NCBI RefSeq assembly: GCF_963678635.1
Contig: NC_087064.1
Location: 68,436,025 to 68,500,024 of the forward strand
From: Symsagittifera roscoffensis
Lineage: Eukaryota; Xenacoelomorpha; Acoela; Convolutidae
Direction of reading: 5' to 3'
Length of the DNA: 64,000 nucleotides
Below, one piece after another: positions 1-12,729 of this stretch. The notes beneath the pieces are model-generated. The model had not been told where the DNA came from and searched no databases. It was given only the letters and a program-made list of their open reading frames with translations. A program made the translations under genes and the position numbers. Each line of letters opens with the position of its first letter. Position 1 is the stretch's first letter.

Positions 1-1572
1 GTGCGTAGGAGGAGGTGAATTTTCCTACTGTGAGATGTAGATGATGATTTGGTGGGTTTTTAGGTCGGTGTTTTTTATTCTGATATTTTCAGTACTCCGA
101 ATTCAGACTCACTATCTGACGTGATAAAATTGTTTTCGTCCTCTCTGTAGAACCTGACTCATTATATACATTTTTCACAATTTTAGTTGAATTGCAACAT
201 CTCGCAAAGTGTGCCTTCTTGTTTGAAGGTTTCTATATTGCGCTTCTCGCAGGGCATGACGGTTTGTGGTTTGGGGAATAGTCTTTTCCAGAAAATAACA
301 AGCTTTCCGGTTGTTGGATGATCTGTTCGGTTTCTCGTTAGATGAGTTCTGATTTTGTGCTCGGTAATTTTTTGTACCGAATGGTTTTTTTCGAACTGAT
401 AAGGTAGGTTCCTGTTTACCGTGATCGAAGAATTGGAATTTTGATAAGATGAGTTTTGGTTTATATTTTTTCTAAGCTGATTTCATGAGTTTGACGCTGT
501 TGCGTAACTTGTTTCCTGTGAAAATTCGGATCTGAGGGTTTCCTTTGGAGTATTTCCGGGCGAATACAAGAATCTTTTTGGATATCATTGACTTTCATTT
601 TTGCGATAAATATCTCTCGTATATCCCCTTTTTCAACTTCCACTGACCAACCACATATAGCAGGTTGACCTGAGAGTCTAAGGAAGAATGATTCCGGAGC
701 TTCCAGGTCTGCCCGGTTGGTGTTGTAGAAGTGCATGCGTTCTACTATGAAGTTTTTCTCCTTTTTAAATAAGCGTTCGCATTGGGTGTAGAACTTCTTA
801 AAATGGATAGCGATAGAATAGTGTTCAGGAAACTTTGGAGAAAAGGTTTCTTTCCTTCTGTCCCTAAAGAGAAGAATAAACGTAATTTTACTCTGTGGTC
901 CGCTTCGTGATAGAATACATTTTGCCCTTGCTTGGGGTTTTTCTTTCCTCGCTCTGCGTTAATTCCGTTTACTTTTCCACTTTCTTCTTGGTCTCTGGCG
1001 ACCCTGTTGTCCCGTTCTGTGGCGTTTTCTGACTCTGGTATTTTTTTTGGTCTGGGAGGGGCTTCATCAAAAACCACAGCTGTGTCTGCTAAGAAATCTT
1101 TGGGATTGCTGAAAAGAATTGGTCGATTCAGATTTCCCACGTAAGAGCTGGATCTGGGGATGGCATGGGCCAAAAAACAGATACCCCTAAAAAATTCAGT
1201 TCGTTCCTAGTGGGTCAAAACTGCTGGCTGGGCCATGTGAAATACCAACCTATCTATCGGTTAAACTAACTAACTTAACTAAGTATCGTAATTGCGAATT
1301 GAATTGGATAATTGAGAATTAGTTACTTGTTTAAACACAGTTTGACAAAAACTGACAACCGACAAATGCTTGACAACAGGGTTCAAAGAGTGATAAAATT
1401 CACACATTTAGTGTGGTTTGTACAGGATACCAGTCCCGGCCTTGAATGACTAAATGATACTCTAATTGAATTTACGCTTAAACACAGTAGGTTACGCTAG
1501 ACATGACCGTCTACGCCGTACCACAGATATCAACTTTTTTCTATGCTTTTCAACAATGATCTGACTGCAAAC
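1..1572 (-). mobile_element. Ty3/gypsy-like LTR-element remnant, copy 1 (cut by window edge)
   Basis: The minus strand reads 5' leader or LTR-like sequence (about 1572-1200) followed by gag (1173 downward) and continues off the window start. The whole stretch is highly similar to 8029-9595, which defines it as a dispersed repeat. Similarity stops near 1572 / 9595. A possible LTR start is the CCGTACCACA complement near 1520, but no second LTR is visible, so LTR limits are not established. Confidence 0.7.
461..1173 (-). pseudogene. gag of Ty3/gypsy-like element, copy 1, frameshifted
   Basis: Translation on the minus strand starts MAHAIPRSSSYVGNLNRP at 1173, runs through a capsid-like segment (FSLGTEGKKPFLQSFLNTIL) and is then thrown out of frame near 800. 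The rest of the capsid (ESFFLRLSGQPAICGWSVE, then IFIAKMKVNDIQKD) is read in another frame from about 736 to 461. Comparison with the second copy shows single-base indels around 805-812. The copy is therefore dead. Assignment to gag rests on the position next to leader sequence and on the linked integrase of copy 2; no zinc knuckle is visible before the edge. Confidence 0.6.
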
Positions 1573-4500
1573 CTGTAGTCAAAAAAACTACCCTATCAAA
1601 CCTGAGATGAAAACTTCAATCGTTAAGAAGCGGTTGTGCCGCGAGTTTTTGATCTTTTTTATTTTTGCATGAAAAGATTATGTCTTTGAGAAAATTGTAA
1701 AAATCTCAAAAACTTTTAATCTTCTCACTTATTTTGGTAGAGAAACAATTATGGTTTTGGGCAAAGTCCAATTTTTTGAAATTACGCATTTCGTCTCGCA
1801 TCAAATTAAACATCAAACACGTACCTCTAGCTTTAGCTGAGTCCTAGGTGTCCTTGATCGAGACACGAAAACTTTGGTTATAGGCCTGCCGAAAAGTTAC
1901 GTGACATTAAAGAAATTTGCATGACTTTCGTAACTATTATCTGACTTTGCGTATTTTCGGCCGGTTGAAGATTCGGCTGGTTTATATACCACTTTGTTTT
2001 CCAGAGATCTAAGCTTTTCCTGTGTGCCACGAGCTATCGCGCTTAATAAAATAGCGCTATAAAAACAAACTTACCTAAAGTCGTCAGTAGTGTTTTGGTG
2101 TTTCGCACTCTGAGAAATTAACATAGACCAGGTTTGCAAGAAACTGCGTCTTTTGATGTTTTAGTAATCAATCTAAAGTCAGGAAATAAATACAAAACAA
2201 AATTAACATACAATCGCAGAGAAACGATAGAGGAATGTACTAAAAATGAGCTAACTAAGTCCAAACTAAGCAGTTGAGTTTTTTACTGCAACTACTGCAA
2301 TTGAATTTTTGTTAGATATAAAGAAAAAAAATAGCTTGTAAGGATCTAACTGGCTTCAAGCTGAAGATTTGTTTTGAAGGTTATCATTGGGCAGTAATTC
2401 GTAGCCAGTAAAAGTGTTCTTGTCGTAGAAACATCTATGCGTAAACACAAAAATTTTCGGAAAAACATCAGTTAAAACAAATAAATAGATTGGTGGGCCC
2501 GGTGTTAAAATCAGCCAATTAACTTTGATAATTTGCTTGCTTACTGACGAGTGAAGGAATCAACAAAAAGCTGTTTTGGCGAAAGTTTCGAAAAATTGAT
2601 GCATAGTTACAACAAAAACTCATGTTGTCCTAAATTTTTTTGCAGTGGGCTTGCATAAATAGCTCAGATGGAATTGGATAGCTATCTCACAGAGTCATTT
2701 TTGATAGAGTACACCGTATGTTTATTCGAATCTGTTTTGTGACAGATCGTATGTTTGACACATTTCAATCGGATAAGTTCCTGTAACTTCTAAGTCCAAT
2801 ATAAGTCCAACATTTTTTTTTAGATAATCTCAGAGTGAGCTGATTGCAAACAACCAGCAGGTTTTTAAATAATTTTGTAAAAATTAGTTATGGAATAAGA
2901 TTGGATTGTAATAAATACTTCACAATCATAATTAAAAATATAAAGAGTGAAATAATAATACAACTAGAATTACGAACGTGTCACACCCATCCAGTGATTA
3001 AAAAAGCGTTTTTAATTTTAAATTTTTATTTTTGAAAATTCATTTGACGTGGCTGAGATGTGTTTTCTTCATTTCCTGTTAACATTAGGTTCTACAAGTT
3101 GCTGTAGTCTTCTGTATCGGTGTAAAGTAGTGTTTTTCCAGGTTTGATTTTTGATTCGATATGCAGTAGTTGTTCAATGTGTAATGCTTCACGTGAGGCG
3201 AGTAATCGCAGCCTTTTTAAAAGGCGACATTTCGCACCAAGCGTTAATTTGCCCCAAGTGTCGATTCGCAGCAAGCTTCAAATCGCAGCACGATTAACTG
3301 CTAAAATTGGGGATTAAAAAACGTGGCAAATAGAGCAAAATCTTTTGCGGTGTTTGTGAGGGGATTAAAAAACAACGAGCGATCAAAATTTTCTTTTAAG
3401 CGCAAATTTTGAAATAAATACCAAATTAAAATGAATTAACAGTAAAGATAAGAGTAATTCGGCGTTAGTAGTATCTAAAATACTTTTGTTTCGATTCATT
3501 CAATTTAATTTCTTCCTGCAAATCAACATCTTTATTGATAACATTATGCGTTCAAACTTTGTCATGAGCAAGCGAGGAAAACAGCAACTTGTTTACGCTG
3601 GAGAAACTTTGAAACTAAACCGCCACACTAAAATAAGAGATAAATCCAGCTAGCGATGTGTGAAGAGACCGTGTAAAGCTTGTTGCGACCGTCACAGATG
3701 AAATAATCGGCACATCTGGAGAACATGGTCACGAAAATGTTCCATGCGAGGAAGAATAAAAAAAGTGAAAAAAAGTTTTGAAAATTTTGACACGTTTTAA
3801 AACTGTGAAACTTTAGGGTTAATCGTGCTATCAAGCAGAAAGTAAAAACAACATTGGAGCCTTTGAGGATCCTTTACGCAAAAAACGCTAGGGATATTAG
3901 TCTCGAAACGTTTGTTAACACAATTAAGTACAAGTCATTCTCAAGAACTATTTTCAATGGAGTGACTCGGATGCTTTTTTCATTTCACTCAGGCCAATTG
4001 GCGCAAAATTCAAGAGATTGGATTAGCACCAGTGTATCGAGAAGATAAAAAAACACGCATGCTTCTAAAGTAATTCAATGATTTGGCTTTGATACCTGAG
4101 CTCGACTTTAAAATCGGCATGAATGCTTTGTGTTCTGAAATTTCCGACTAAAATGACGTGCACCCCTTATTTGATTGAGTCAATTACTTCGAATCAAATT
4201 GGTTGGTAACAATCTTCCGAGGACGCAGAGGGGTTGGGCAATTCACTATTTCGCTCTGAAACCAGTTCAAAAACACAAAAAAAATGGAAGGCAGAAAACC
4301 AACAATTCAGTGGAGTAATGGCATAGGGCCTTCCAAATGGGGACGGGATGTGCTCACCCCACCATTCACAAATTTATACAATTCCTGAGAAAAGAACAAA
4401 GTCTGTCGGAGAAAGTGCCACCAAGGTGGCAAAATACAAAAAAAGTCAAGCCATATTAGTTGAATTTCTTAAACATTATAGTAACAATACTAATCTCAAG

Positions 4501-5640
4501 CGACTTGAGGTCTTCTGATTCAATTTCGATTTTAAGTTCCTTTGTTCTTCAATTTAACTCTTCAATCTAATTTCTTTTGATCTGATCAAAGCTTTTACCG
4601 CTCCTAATTGTCACTTGCTACGGGTAGTCGCGTCCTACGAATAGTCGCTTTTTACAAATGCTACGAAAGATTGCTTGCAATGAGGTGTCGCGTTTGAAGA
4701 GTTGTCTCCATGTCAATGCTTCACGCTGCCAGATAGTGTTATGATAGGTTTATAAGAGTTTCCTTTGAAAAGTAGATCAAATAACAGTGCTCGGACGGTC
4801 TGCGTGGGAATCCGAAGTGAGGTAGAGAAACTGTTATGGTTTTTTGAGAAGACTGGGTCGTTATTGTTTCTTTCAATGGCAAGATCCTCAGTTCAATCAT
4901 ACTGAATCCTCAATATTGAAGTAACATTTAGTGGTTTAGTCCCAACAAAAACGTCCACACTGCCTTCAGTGGATCAATCTAGTTTCCTCTTATGACGCTT
5001 AAAATTAAATTTGGAAACAATCATACTGCTCTTTGGGTTAAATTAGGTTTTAGTATGAAGTATTAGGTGTTTTTTTTTGGTAAAAATTTGCGGGAATTTG
5101 TTATTTTTTAAGCGTCATTCACACTGAAGCTTCTTTTGGTAAAAATTGTTCTGACTGTTTTATTTATGATTGACCACGAATGGTTGGGCTGCTTGGAAGG
5201 CCAAGGGTGAGTGAGATTTTTGAGGGGTGATCGAAGAAAGGGGATTGTTCAACCTCAATTTTTTTAAAATTTTATTTTCTTTCTTTGATTTGGCTAGGAC
5301 ATTAAGAGTCTATTTAATTATATTTTTTATCTTTTGTGTAATGTTCGTGGGCTTCGATCTGAGGTTAATTGTTATAGATCTTGATAGTTTAAGCTGACTC
5401 CAAAAGAAAACAAGTAGCACAAAATGTTCCGAGCATAGGTTTTAAAAAACTACACGATAAAGTTTTTTTTCAAATTAGTTTTTCTGCATGTGGTGATAAA
5501 AAAAGTCTGATATAAAACTATATTTTAGGCATATTCGACATTCATAGTGATACAAGCAAATTAAAAAACAAACGTTTTTTTTTGAAAATCTTGACTAGAA
5601 GTTTTTAGGGCTTAAATTTCTCCTAATTAAGCTGTTGTAA
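1573..5640. other. Gene-free AT-rich stretch
   Basis: I see no open reading frame with convincing codon use and no splice-flanked exon. The sequence is A/T-rich with many homopolymer runs and scattered degenerate repeats. Short open frames here (for example 2844-3035, 3092-3274, 3854-4048) have no recognisable motif. Confidence 0.5.
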
Positions 5641-5900
5641 TCCTTCTCGCTGGCTTTATTCGCTCGAATTAGGACAAAAAATCAAAAATTTCAAACCTTT
5701 TTTTCTCGACACCGGGAAAACTTTTTTGAAATTTTAAAATGTCGTTCAAACCACGGCTGAAAGGGCTTTAATATGATATGTCAGTCAACGCAGTCCGATG
5801 ATTAATTGTGGTAGCTGGTTTTGCGTAGAAAACAAAAAAAAAACAACGAAAACACATCCGAATACGAAGTTCCTCCGCATTTTCAATGGTCGGAACAAAA
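5640..5900 (+). repeat. Dispersed repeat, inverted partner at about 32640-32890
   Basis: The segment containing TTGTGGTAGCT and ACACATCCGAATACGAAGTT (5800-5875) returns in reverse orientation at 32640-32740. The linked motif CTTTATTCGCTCGAATTAGG (5655) has its counterpart around 32860. A third, more diverged relative lies near 39800-39890. Same-family interspersed repeat, type unknown. The frames at 5798-6022 and 32534-32728 look alike only because they lie in this repeat. Confidence 0.5.
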
Positions 5901-6789
5901 TAGGTGTGATTCGACAATATTTTTTCGGTCTAAATATGAGAGCTGTCCTGCTACCCTGCTACATGTCATTATCTTGTGGGGTTAGAAATAGGCTGATGCG
6001 GTTATTTTTTGGTCATTCCTGATGAAATGTGTGAAAATGTTGAAGATAATGCATACAAAATGAAGGTATTTTCACAATTTTAGCAACTAAAAGTTTCATC
6101 CAAGCATTGGAATTTATGGACTGTTATGCAGATCGGTTTCAATCAATTTATTGGATTTCTCTTATTACAATGCGAATATTTTATTTCGATTAGAAAATGT
6201 CATGCAATTTTGCCTGCAAAATTTGAAGGCAAGTAGTTTCTTGGTTCGGAGAAGACACAGTTGGGGAATAAATTAGTAATTTTTAGGGATTCTTGACGAA
6301 GAATAGACAGTAATTGTGTTATTTTAGCTACGGTTAAATATGTAGTAATACAAAGAGTGCTCAGATGATTTCCCTATAGTGGGAATCGTGTTCAAAGGGG
6401 TGACTTGATTTTTATTTAAGTAAAATACTCAGTGGTTATGTTTGAAGCGGTAGTGATGTTCAATACCTTAGGGTCGACGGGCTGATTTATTTGCATGGGG
6501 GGGAAGAGCACCTTGGGGGATATAATTGCGCTAAAAAGATCAGCGGATAGGACGATTGTGTGCTCGGCTATTGTGTGCAATGACACCTGAGTGCCTTTTA
6601 TGGTGTATGTTAGGCCTAGGAAGAAGAGTTAAGTGTAGAGGATGCTCATAGACTGATAACGATAGTTTCTTGACAATAATATGTCGGGTAGAAAGGGCTC
6701 CATTTAATATTGATGCCACATGATATGGACATCTCTCTCTAGATTTCTTTTGACGCTAAATTTTCGGATATTAGTGACCATTCAGAAGT

Positions 6790-7600
6790 AGGCTTTCATC
6801 GGAATTGCAATTCAACTGGTGAAAAGTTTATAACGCTATTTTTGTTGAATCCTATGTCTTCTATCATAGTTTTTAGTGCAATTCCATTATCTGTTAAATT
6901 TTTATCTAATGGCATTACACCCAGCTTCCTTTTAATAGTCTGAATAGTTCTTTCTACTAAGCCACATTCACGATGGTCACCTACTGGGAAAAATATGCAA
7001 TTAGTTCCTGATATCGGAATTGAGTATATTGAAATTAGATTTTTTTAAAAAATTTCAACATTTTTAGGCTCCGGTTGTTTTAGTTAGCATGGTTGACGAA
7101 AATTTAGAATAACGGTCGATAGCAACCAAGGTATAAATTTGACCTCGAAACCCATCCGATAGCGGTCCTGCATAATCGAGTTGGATTTCCTGATTTGCTA
7201 CTTTCAATAATGGAAGAGGTTTCGACGAACTAAAATTGTTTATCGGTTTTAAATTCTTAGCAAACAGAGTTCTTTTTTTGCGGTCTTTGCACATACTGAC
7301 AATATCACGGTTGGTCCTTGGCCATCAGATGTATTGCGCTGCGCATTTACCAATGCTTCCTGGCCAGGGTGGGATCGGTGTTATCTTGTCATGATTCCTC
7401 TCTGAAGACATTTGGGTTGGCAATGCGGTCATCTATGATAACACAGCCGTCTACTATGGCTGCCGAACTCCAAAATGACTTTTTGTATGGGGCTTTTCTG
7501 GAAAATCCTTCGTGGCCTTCATTGAGGATGGCCTGTTTCATGAGTCTTCAGTTCGCTTTATTTTTCTTTATCCGTCGGTTCGTTTTCTTCTTTATCTAAG
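6790..7600 (-). pseudogene. Ty3/gypsy-like integrase, internally deleted
   Basis: On the minus strand, 7400-7260 retains the zinc-binding region (around CKDRKKRT). 7190-7064 carries the first core strand with QLDYAGPLSDGFRGQIYTL, whose Asp is the expected first catalytic residue, followed by VAIDRYSKF. After several stops around 7060-7000 the frame resumes at about 6990-6790 with GDHRECGLVERTIQTIK, which contains the expected catalytic Glu. The stretch that should carry the middle Asp is missing or scrambled. It has the same orientation as the gag at 8201-9199, so both belong to one element whose reverse transcriptase is largely deleted. Confidence 0.75.
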
Positions 7601-8028
7601 ATTTCGTGGGGACTGGATTGGGGAACGTGGGGTCGTTTGTACCACTGTTGCACCTTGAAAATCTAAACCTAGTTAACATCTCGTTCTCTTTTGGGAGATC
7701 AGGAATTTGCTGATTTCATTTTCCATGCTAAAGATGATATAGCTGCGACGAGAGTTCCGAATAGTTCTCTCGGTTTGTGATTGTAGTCTACGCATGATAT
7801 GTCAAACTTAAGTGAAGATTTAGGGTACAGTTTTACAGTTTTGCGTTCCTGAAAAGGAGATCTGCTTTGTTTTTTTTTGCAATTGGCGCTGGACTTCCTG
7901 TATCCTTAGTTGCATAAAAAATGAAATATTTAATCATAAGATAACATGAAGGCATTTAGTTTTTCCTGAAGCGGAATTTATTACGTCGAGTTTTTTTAAA
8001 CGAAAATTTCTTGGGGACTGGTATGATG

Positions 8029-9595
8029 CGCGTAGGAGGGTGTGAATTTTCCTTCTGTGAGATGTAGATGTTGATTTGGTGGGTTTTTAGGACGTGTTTT
8101 TTATACTGATATTTTCAGTACTCCGAATGCAGACTCACTATCTGACGTGATAAAATTGTTTTCTTCCTCTCTGTAGAACCCGACTCATTATCTACGTTTT
8201 TTACAATTTTAGTTGAATTGCATTATCTCGCATTGTGTGCCTTTTTGTTTCAAGGTTTATATATTGCGTCTCTCGCTGGGCATGACGATTTGTGGTTTGG
8301 GGAATAATCTTTTCCAGAAAAAACAAGCTTTTCGGTTGTTGGATGATCTGCTCGGTTTCTCGTAGGATGAGTTCTGATTTTGTGCTCGGTATTTTTTGTT
8401 CCGAATGTTTTTTTTTCGAACTCATAAGGTAGGTTCCTGTTTAGCGTGATCGAAGAATTGGAATTTTGATAAGATGAGTTTTGGTTAATATTGTTTCTCA
8501 GCTGATTTCCTAAGATTGACGCTGTTGCGTAACTTGTTTCCTGTAAAAGTTCAGATCTGAGGGTTTCCTTTGGAGTATTTCCAGGGCGAATACAAGAATC
8601 TTTTTGAATATCATTGACTTTCATTTTTGCGATAAATATCTCTCGTATATCCCCTTTTTCAATTTCTACTGACCAACCACATATAGCAGGTTGACCTGAG
8701 AGTCTAAGGAAGAATGATTCCAGAGCTTCCAGGTCTGCCTGGTTGTTGTCGTAGAAGTGCATGCGTTCTACTATGAAGTTTTTCTCCTTTTTAAATAAGC
8801 GTTCGCATTGGGTGTAGAACTCCTTAAAATGGATATCGAATAGAATAGTGTTCAGGAAACTTTGGAGAAAAGGTTTCTTTCCTTCTGTCCCTAAAGAGAA
8901 GAATAAACGTAATTTTACTCTGTGATCCGCTTCGTGATAGAATACATTTTGCCCTTGCTTGGGGCCTTTCTTTCCTCGTTCTGCGTTAATTCTGTTTACT
9001 TTTCCACTTTCTTCTTGGTCTCTGGCGACCCTGTTGTCCCGTTCTGTGGCGTTTTCTGACTCTGGTATTTTTTTGGTCTGGGAGGGGCTTCATCAAAAAC
9101 CTCAGCTGGGTCTGCTAAGATATCTTTGGGATTGCTGAAAAGAATTGGTCGATTCAGATTTTCCACGTAAGAGGTGGATCTGGGGATGGCATGGGCCAAA
9201 AAACGGATACCCCTAAAAACTCAGTTCGTTCCTAGTGGGTCGAAACTGCTGGCTGCGCCATGTGAAATACCAACCTATCTATCGGTTAAACTAACTAATT
9301 TATTTGTATCGTTATTGTGAATTGAATTGGATAATTGAGAATTAGTTACTTGTTTAAACAAAGCTTGACAAAAACTGACAACCGACAAATGCTTGACAAC
9401 AGGGTTTAAAGAGTGATAAAATTCACACAGTTATTGTGGTTTGTACAGGATACCAGTCCCGGCCTTGAATGGCTAAATGATACTCTAATTGAATTTACGC
9501 TTAAACACAGTAGGTTACGCTATACACGACCGTCTACGCCGTACCACAGAGATAAACTTTTTTCTATGCTTTTTAACAATGATCTGACTGCAAAT
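8029..9595 (-). mobile_element. Ty3/gypsy-like LTR-element remnant, copy 2 (leader and gag)
   Basis: Nearly the whole stretch aligns to 1-1572 in the same orientation. Read on the minus strand it gives a leader/LTR-like part (9595-9210), then gag (9199-8201). The integrase remnant at 6790-7600 is probably its 3' part; only about 0.6 kb separates the gag from the integrase, far too little for a full protease-RT-RNase H block. Confidence 0.7.
8201..9199 (-). pseudogene. gag of Ty3/gypsy-like element, copy 2, frameshifted
   Basis: Starts MAHAIPRSTSYVENLNRP at 9199. A one-base shortening of a T-run (9067-9073; 7 T here against 8 in copy 1) shifts the frame after residue 43. A long frame 8762-8250 then encodes the rest of the capsid-like region (ESFFLRLSGQPAICGWSVE) and a polar, Asn-rich tail. 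The break lies at a different place from that in copy 1. Confidence 0.6.
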
Positions 9596-9599
9596 TATG

Positions 9600-11390
9600 C
9601 AGTTTTACAATGATTAATGCAGGTGTTGTGTTAATCATGGAATATGATTGTTTGGTAATAAATAGTTTTATTGGAAGATATCCAGGGAGTTCGATAATAT
9701 AAAAGAAACTCCGAAGAAGCAGTTTCATTTTTTTTATGACGCCGAGCCTGCTAACTTTCTCAATTAGATAACAAGCAGTAACAGACCGCATTGAATTTTA
9801 AATTTCAAACAGAGGATAGGTTTTAATATGATAGCCTCCAAAAAGTAAAATGATTATGCACAGTTTGTATATTGTCGCTTTACCGCAAATAATGCTTAAT
9901 TTTTTATATAGAAATACGCAAATATGTGACATGGCACTGAAAAAAAAAAATTAGATTATTGAAAAATGATATCAATATGTTCACAACTTTTTCATTGTGT
10001 GTCAACGTTTTCAATTCATCCGGAAATTTTGTAAACATTTTGACGTTTTTATAACTTTATGTTTTAACTTCATTACAGATCATCAAAATGTTTAAAAATC
10101 AAAAAAAATTTTAGCTTTGGCACTATTGTTTAACAAAACGAAACCTTTTACTCTCATTTCAAGAATTCTTCTTTTTTCTTCAAAACTTCCTTTTGTTTTT
10201 TTTTTCAAGTGAAACTGTAGCGCAAACATGGATTGCCAGTAAATTCAAAGTTATATTTAAAAGCTTAAAATAGTAAAAAATGAACATTATGAAAAATAGG
10301 CAAGATTGTTTTCGGTCAGACTGAAAAAACCTTAGATCTGAAAAGTCAGTCTGAAAGCAAAATCAAAATAATCGTCAATTTTCAAAAACAAAAAAAATTA
10401 ACATTTTTAAGAATCAGTGATGTTTACCTGGCTATGTCCATAGCAAATTTTAGAAAGCGATAAAAAAGGAAATTAAATTTTTGAATCTCCACTGAAAAGG
10501 TTATAATGACTCGACAAACATTAATTGAGGTAGGCGAATTTGCTAGTTTAAAACCCGCTCTACCCCATAGTTCCTTCACAATCTACGAGAAAGGTCTGAA
10601 CAATAACAAAGTTATATACTCCTCAAACAAAGAGTCGAAGCAGAATTTATCACTATATGCAATACAACGCAAAAGTGGCATTGCAAGCGAGCAAAAAAAA
10701 AGGGGGGGGGGGGGGTTGGGAAATCATGAAGTCGAAAAATAGCATTAAAAAAATCGATTTGAGAAAACAGTCGAGAAATACAACAATAAGCATCAAATAG
10801 GTTTTCAGTGCCTTTTATCAGGCAGACATTACTTGGTTCAAAGCCTACTGAGCCGAAATTAAATAATGCCTAAGAAATCTCTATTAGCCAAAACCATTAT
10901 AAATGAGAAAAAAAATAAAAAATACTTATTCAAAGTTCAAGCAGATAAATGAAAAAAACCGAACCACTGCCAAACACTCGAATCAGAAAAAATTCCATGC
11001 CTCTAATTTGAAGCCGACAAATTTAAGTCTGAAAATTCCATTTTTCCCAAAAAAATTTTCTGAAATGTTTGTCGCTTTCAAAAACTCCTTGCGTACATTT
11101 TCACCTGCCTCATAAATTTTCGCCTGTTCGAGTGAGCGATTGGAAAGTACATCTCACCTTTCTTATTACCCAAAATCAAAATAAGAAATTTTCCAGTTTC
11201 AAGAAATAGAAAAAAATTTTGTATGCTAATCAATCGATATTTTTTGTAATTTACCTTTGCAATAAACAAGAGTATTTCAATTGCGTAGTAGATTTTTTTC
11301 TCATAAATAACTTCACAGTACCCATCGACTCCTGTTGGTACCTTGGTTGATAACGAATTCAAAATTCTTACTGTCTCCTGCACGCTTATT
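9600..11390. other. Gene-free A/T-rich stretch with a poly-G run
   Basis: No convincing exon. It contains long A and T runs and one run of about 15 G directly after an A-run (10690-10716). The small frame at 10506-10742 runs into this homopolymer and is not credible as a gene. Confidence 0.5.
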
Positions 11391-11391
11391 T

Positions 11392-11470
11392 AGCCTGGAG
11401 GAAACAAATACGCCCAGGAAGGCGAAGGTAAAGGTCCTGGGTTCGAATCTGACCAGGACTTGTTTTGTCA
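11392..11470 (+). repeat. tRNA-derived SINE head (Ala-like)
   Basis: Reads TTAGCCTGGAGGAAAC (A-box-like) followed about 35 bases later by GGTCCTGGGTTCGAATCTGA (B-box). The same order and spacing occurs on the minus strand at 45190-45270 and, more diverged, near 40470-40545 and 23400-23450. It does not fold as an intact tRNA and continues into A/T-rich body sequence, so I call it a SINE head rather than a tRNA gene. Confidence 0.5.
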
Positions 11471-12049
11471 AGCGGTTATAATTCAAGTTCAAAAAGTTTT
11501 TGGCCTATTATTTGCAAGTTTGTTTTGTTGGCTTAGTCCCCAGATATAAGAATGGTTTAGTTTTGGGGCAAACAAACTTCACAGTAATTGCTTCAAGTGT
11601 ATTATCATTTAGAAAATCCGGCCAAATAGAAATTTGTTTTTACATTCATTGTAATTTCACCAAGTCATTTTGTTAAAATTTGTGTTTTTTTCTTAATCGA
11701 TTTCGGCTTAATTTATATCATTTTGATAGCCCCTTATTACATCGTTTGAAGACTGAGAATTTTTTTTGTGTGCGTGTGTATACCATCTTGATTTTGCTAC
11801 ATATATGGCTTTCGTGGATCCTTATTGGGCACTTCATGTATATTTTCCAATCAGACTTTGCAGAAAAAATTTGGTTGATTTTCAACTAATTGGCTGTCAA
11901 ATTTAATTCCGTCGGCTTAATTACCTAATATTTTGTTTCAGAGACTTTCAAAAAATAAGACAAGAATTAAATTTGCATTTCTTACTTGCTTAATAATAAA
12001 AAAAAATGTTATGAATCAAATAGATAGTTGGATGGATAAAAGTCAATGA

Positions 12050-12720
12050 ACCCAAGTGAATAGAAAAAAATTACAAATTTAATTTTTGTTTGAATTTCGA
12101 ATTTCAAAAAAAAGTGATGATCTTAAAGTGGATCGATCAATAGGTAATTTTCTATGTCAGTGCAAAATATAAATTTTAACTTGATTTTTAAAAGTTGAAG
12201 TCAATCGCGTTTGTGTAATCTTTACATTTTTGCTGTTCGCTAGTGGAGTTTGCCTTCCCTTTAACAAAGGAAATGATTCGAACTTAAAAGAAACCAAAAT
12301 GCAGACCGCAAAAACAAAAAATTTGAGCCTGAACAAACTTCAAGACTTTTCCGCAAAAAACTCATCACCACCTATAGAAGAGTTTGTCGACTCTTAAAAT
12401 TGTTTTTTTTTTCAGCTATGCGTATTACAAAATATGTATAGAACCTCACAATTCAACTTGTAAGAGCACCAGCTTGATCGGACAATAAAGGCTACCCAGC
12501 ACCCATTCTGTTTAAAATGCCGCGAACATTTACCAGATAGAAATTCAAGTCGATTATTTTTTGTAAGGCTGTACTTCTGATACTTTCTCTTCAAAAAGTT
12601 ATCTCGTGCCTTTCTTACAACAGAGCCCCCTTTGGCTACAGTCGCTCCGACCCATTTGTCATTTTATCAACTGAAGTTAGCTAGCGCAAACATATGAAAA
12701 TTGTTTCAAAAACAGTTTGG
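12050..12720 (+). repeat. Dispersed repeat family R1, copy
   Basis: Shares an ordered set of motifs (GCTGTTCGCTAGTGGAGTTT, CCTTCCCTTTAACAAAGGAA, then GCCTGAACAAACTTCAAGAC and CACCTATAGAAGAG) with segments at about 17040-17345, 17700-17960, 33300-33790, 33840-34090 and 34150-34620. Several copies begin with GCCAGCAGACAGTTGGAAAA (16377, 34156). Unit about 0.45-0.6 kb, no coding capacity; class unknown. Confidence 0.55.
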
Positions 12721-12729
12721 GACAAAATC

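Noticed and set aside
11392-11470. tRNA gene
   Set aside because: A- and B-box-like parts are present but acceptor and T stems do not close, and the sequence recurs with a common body, so it is a SINE head.
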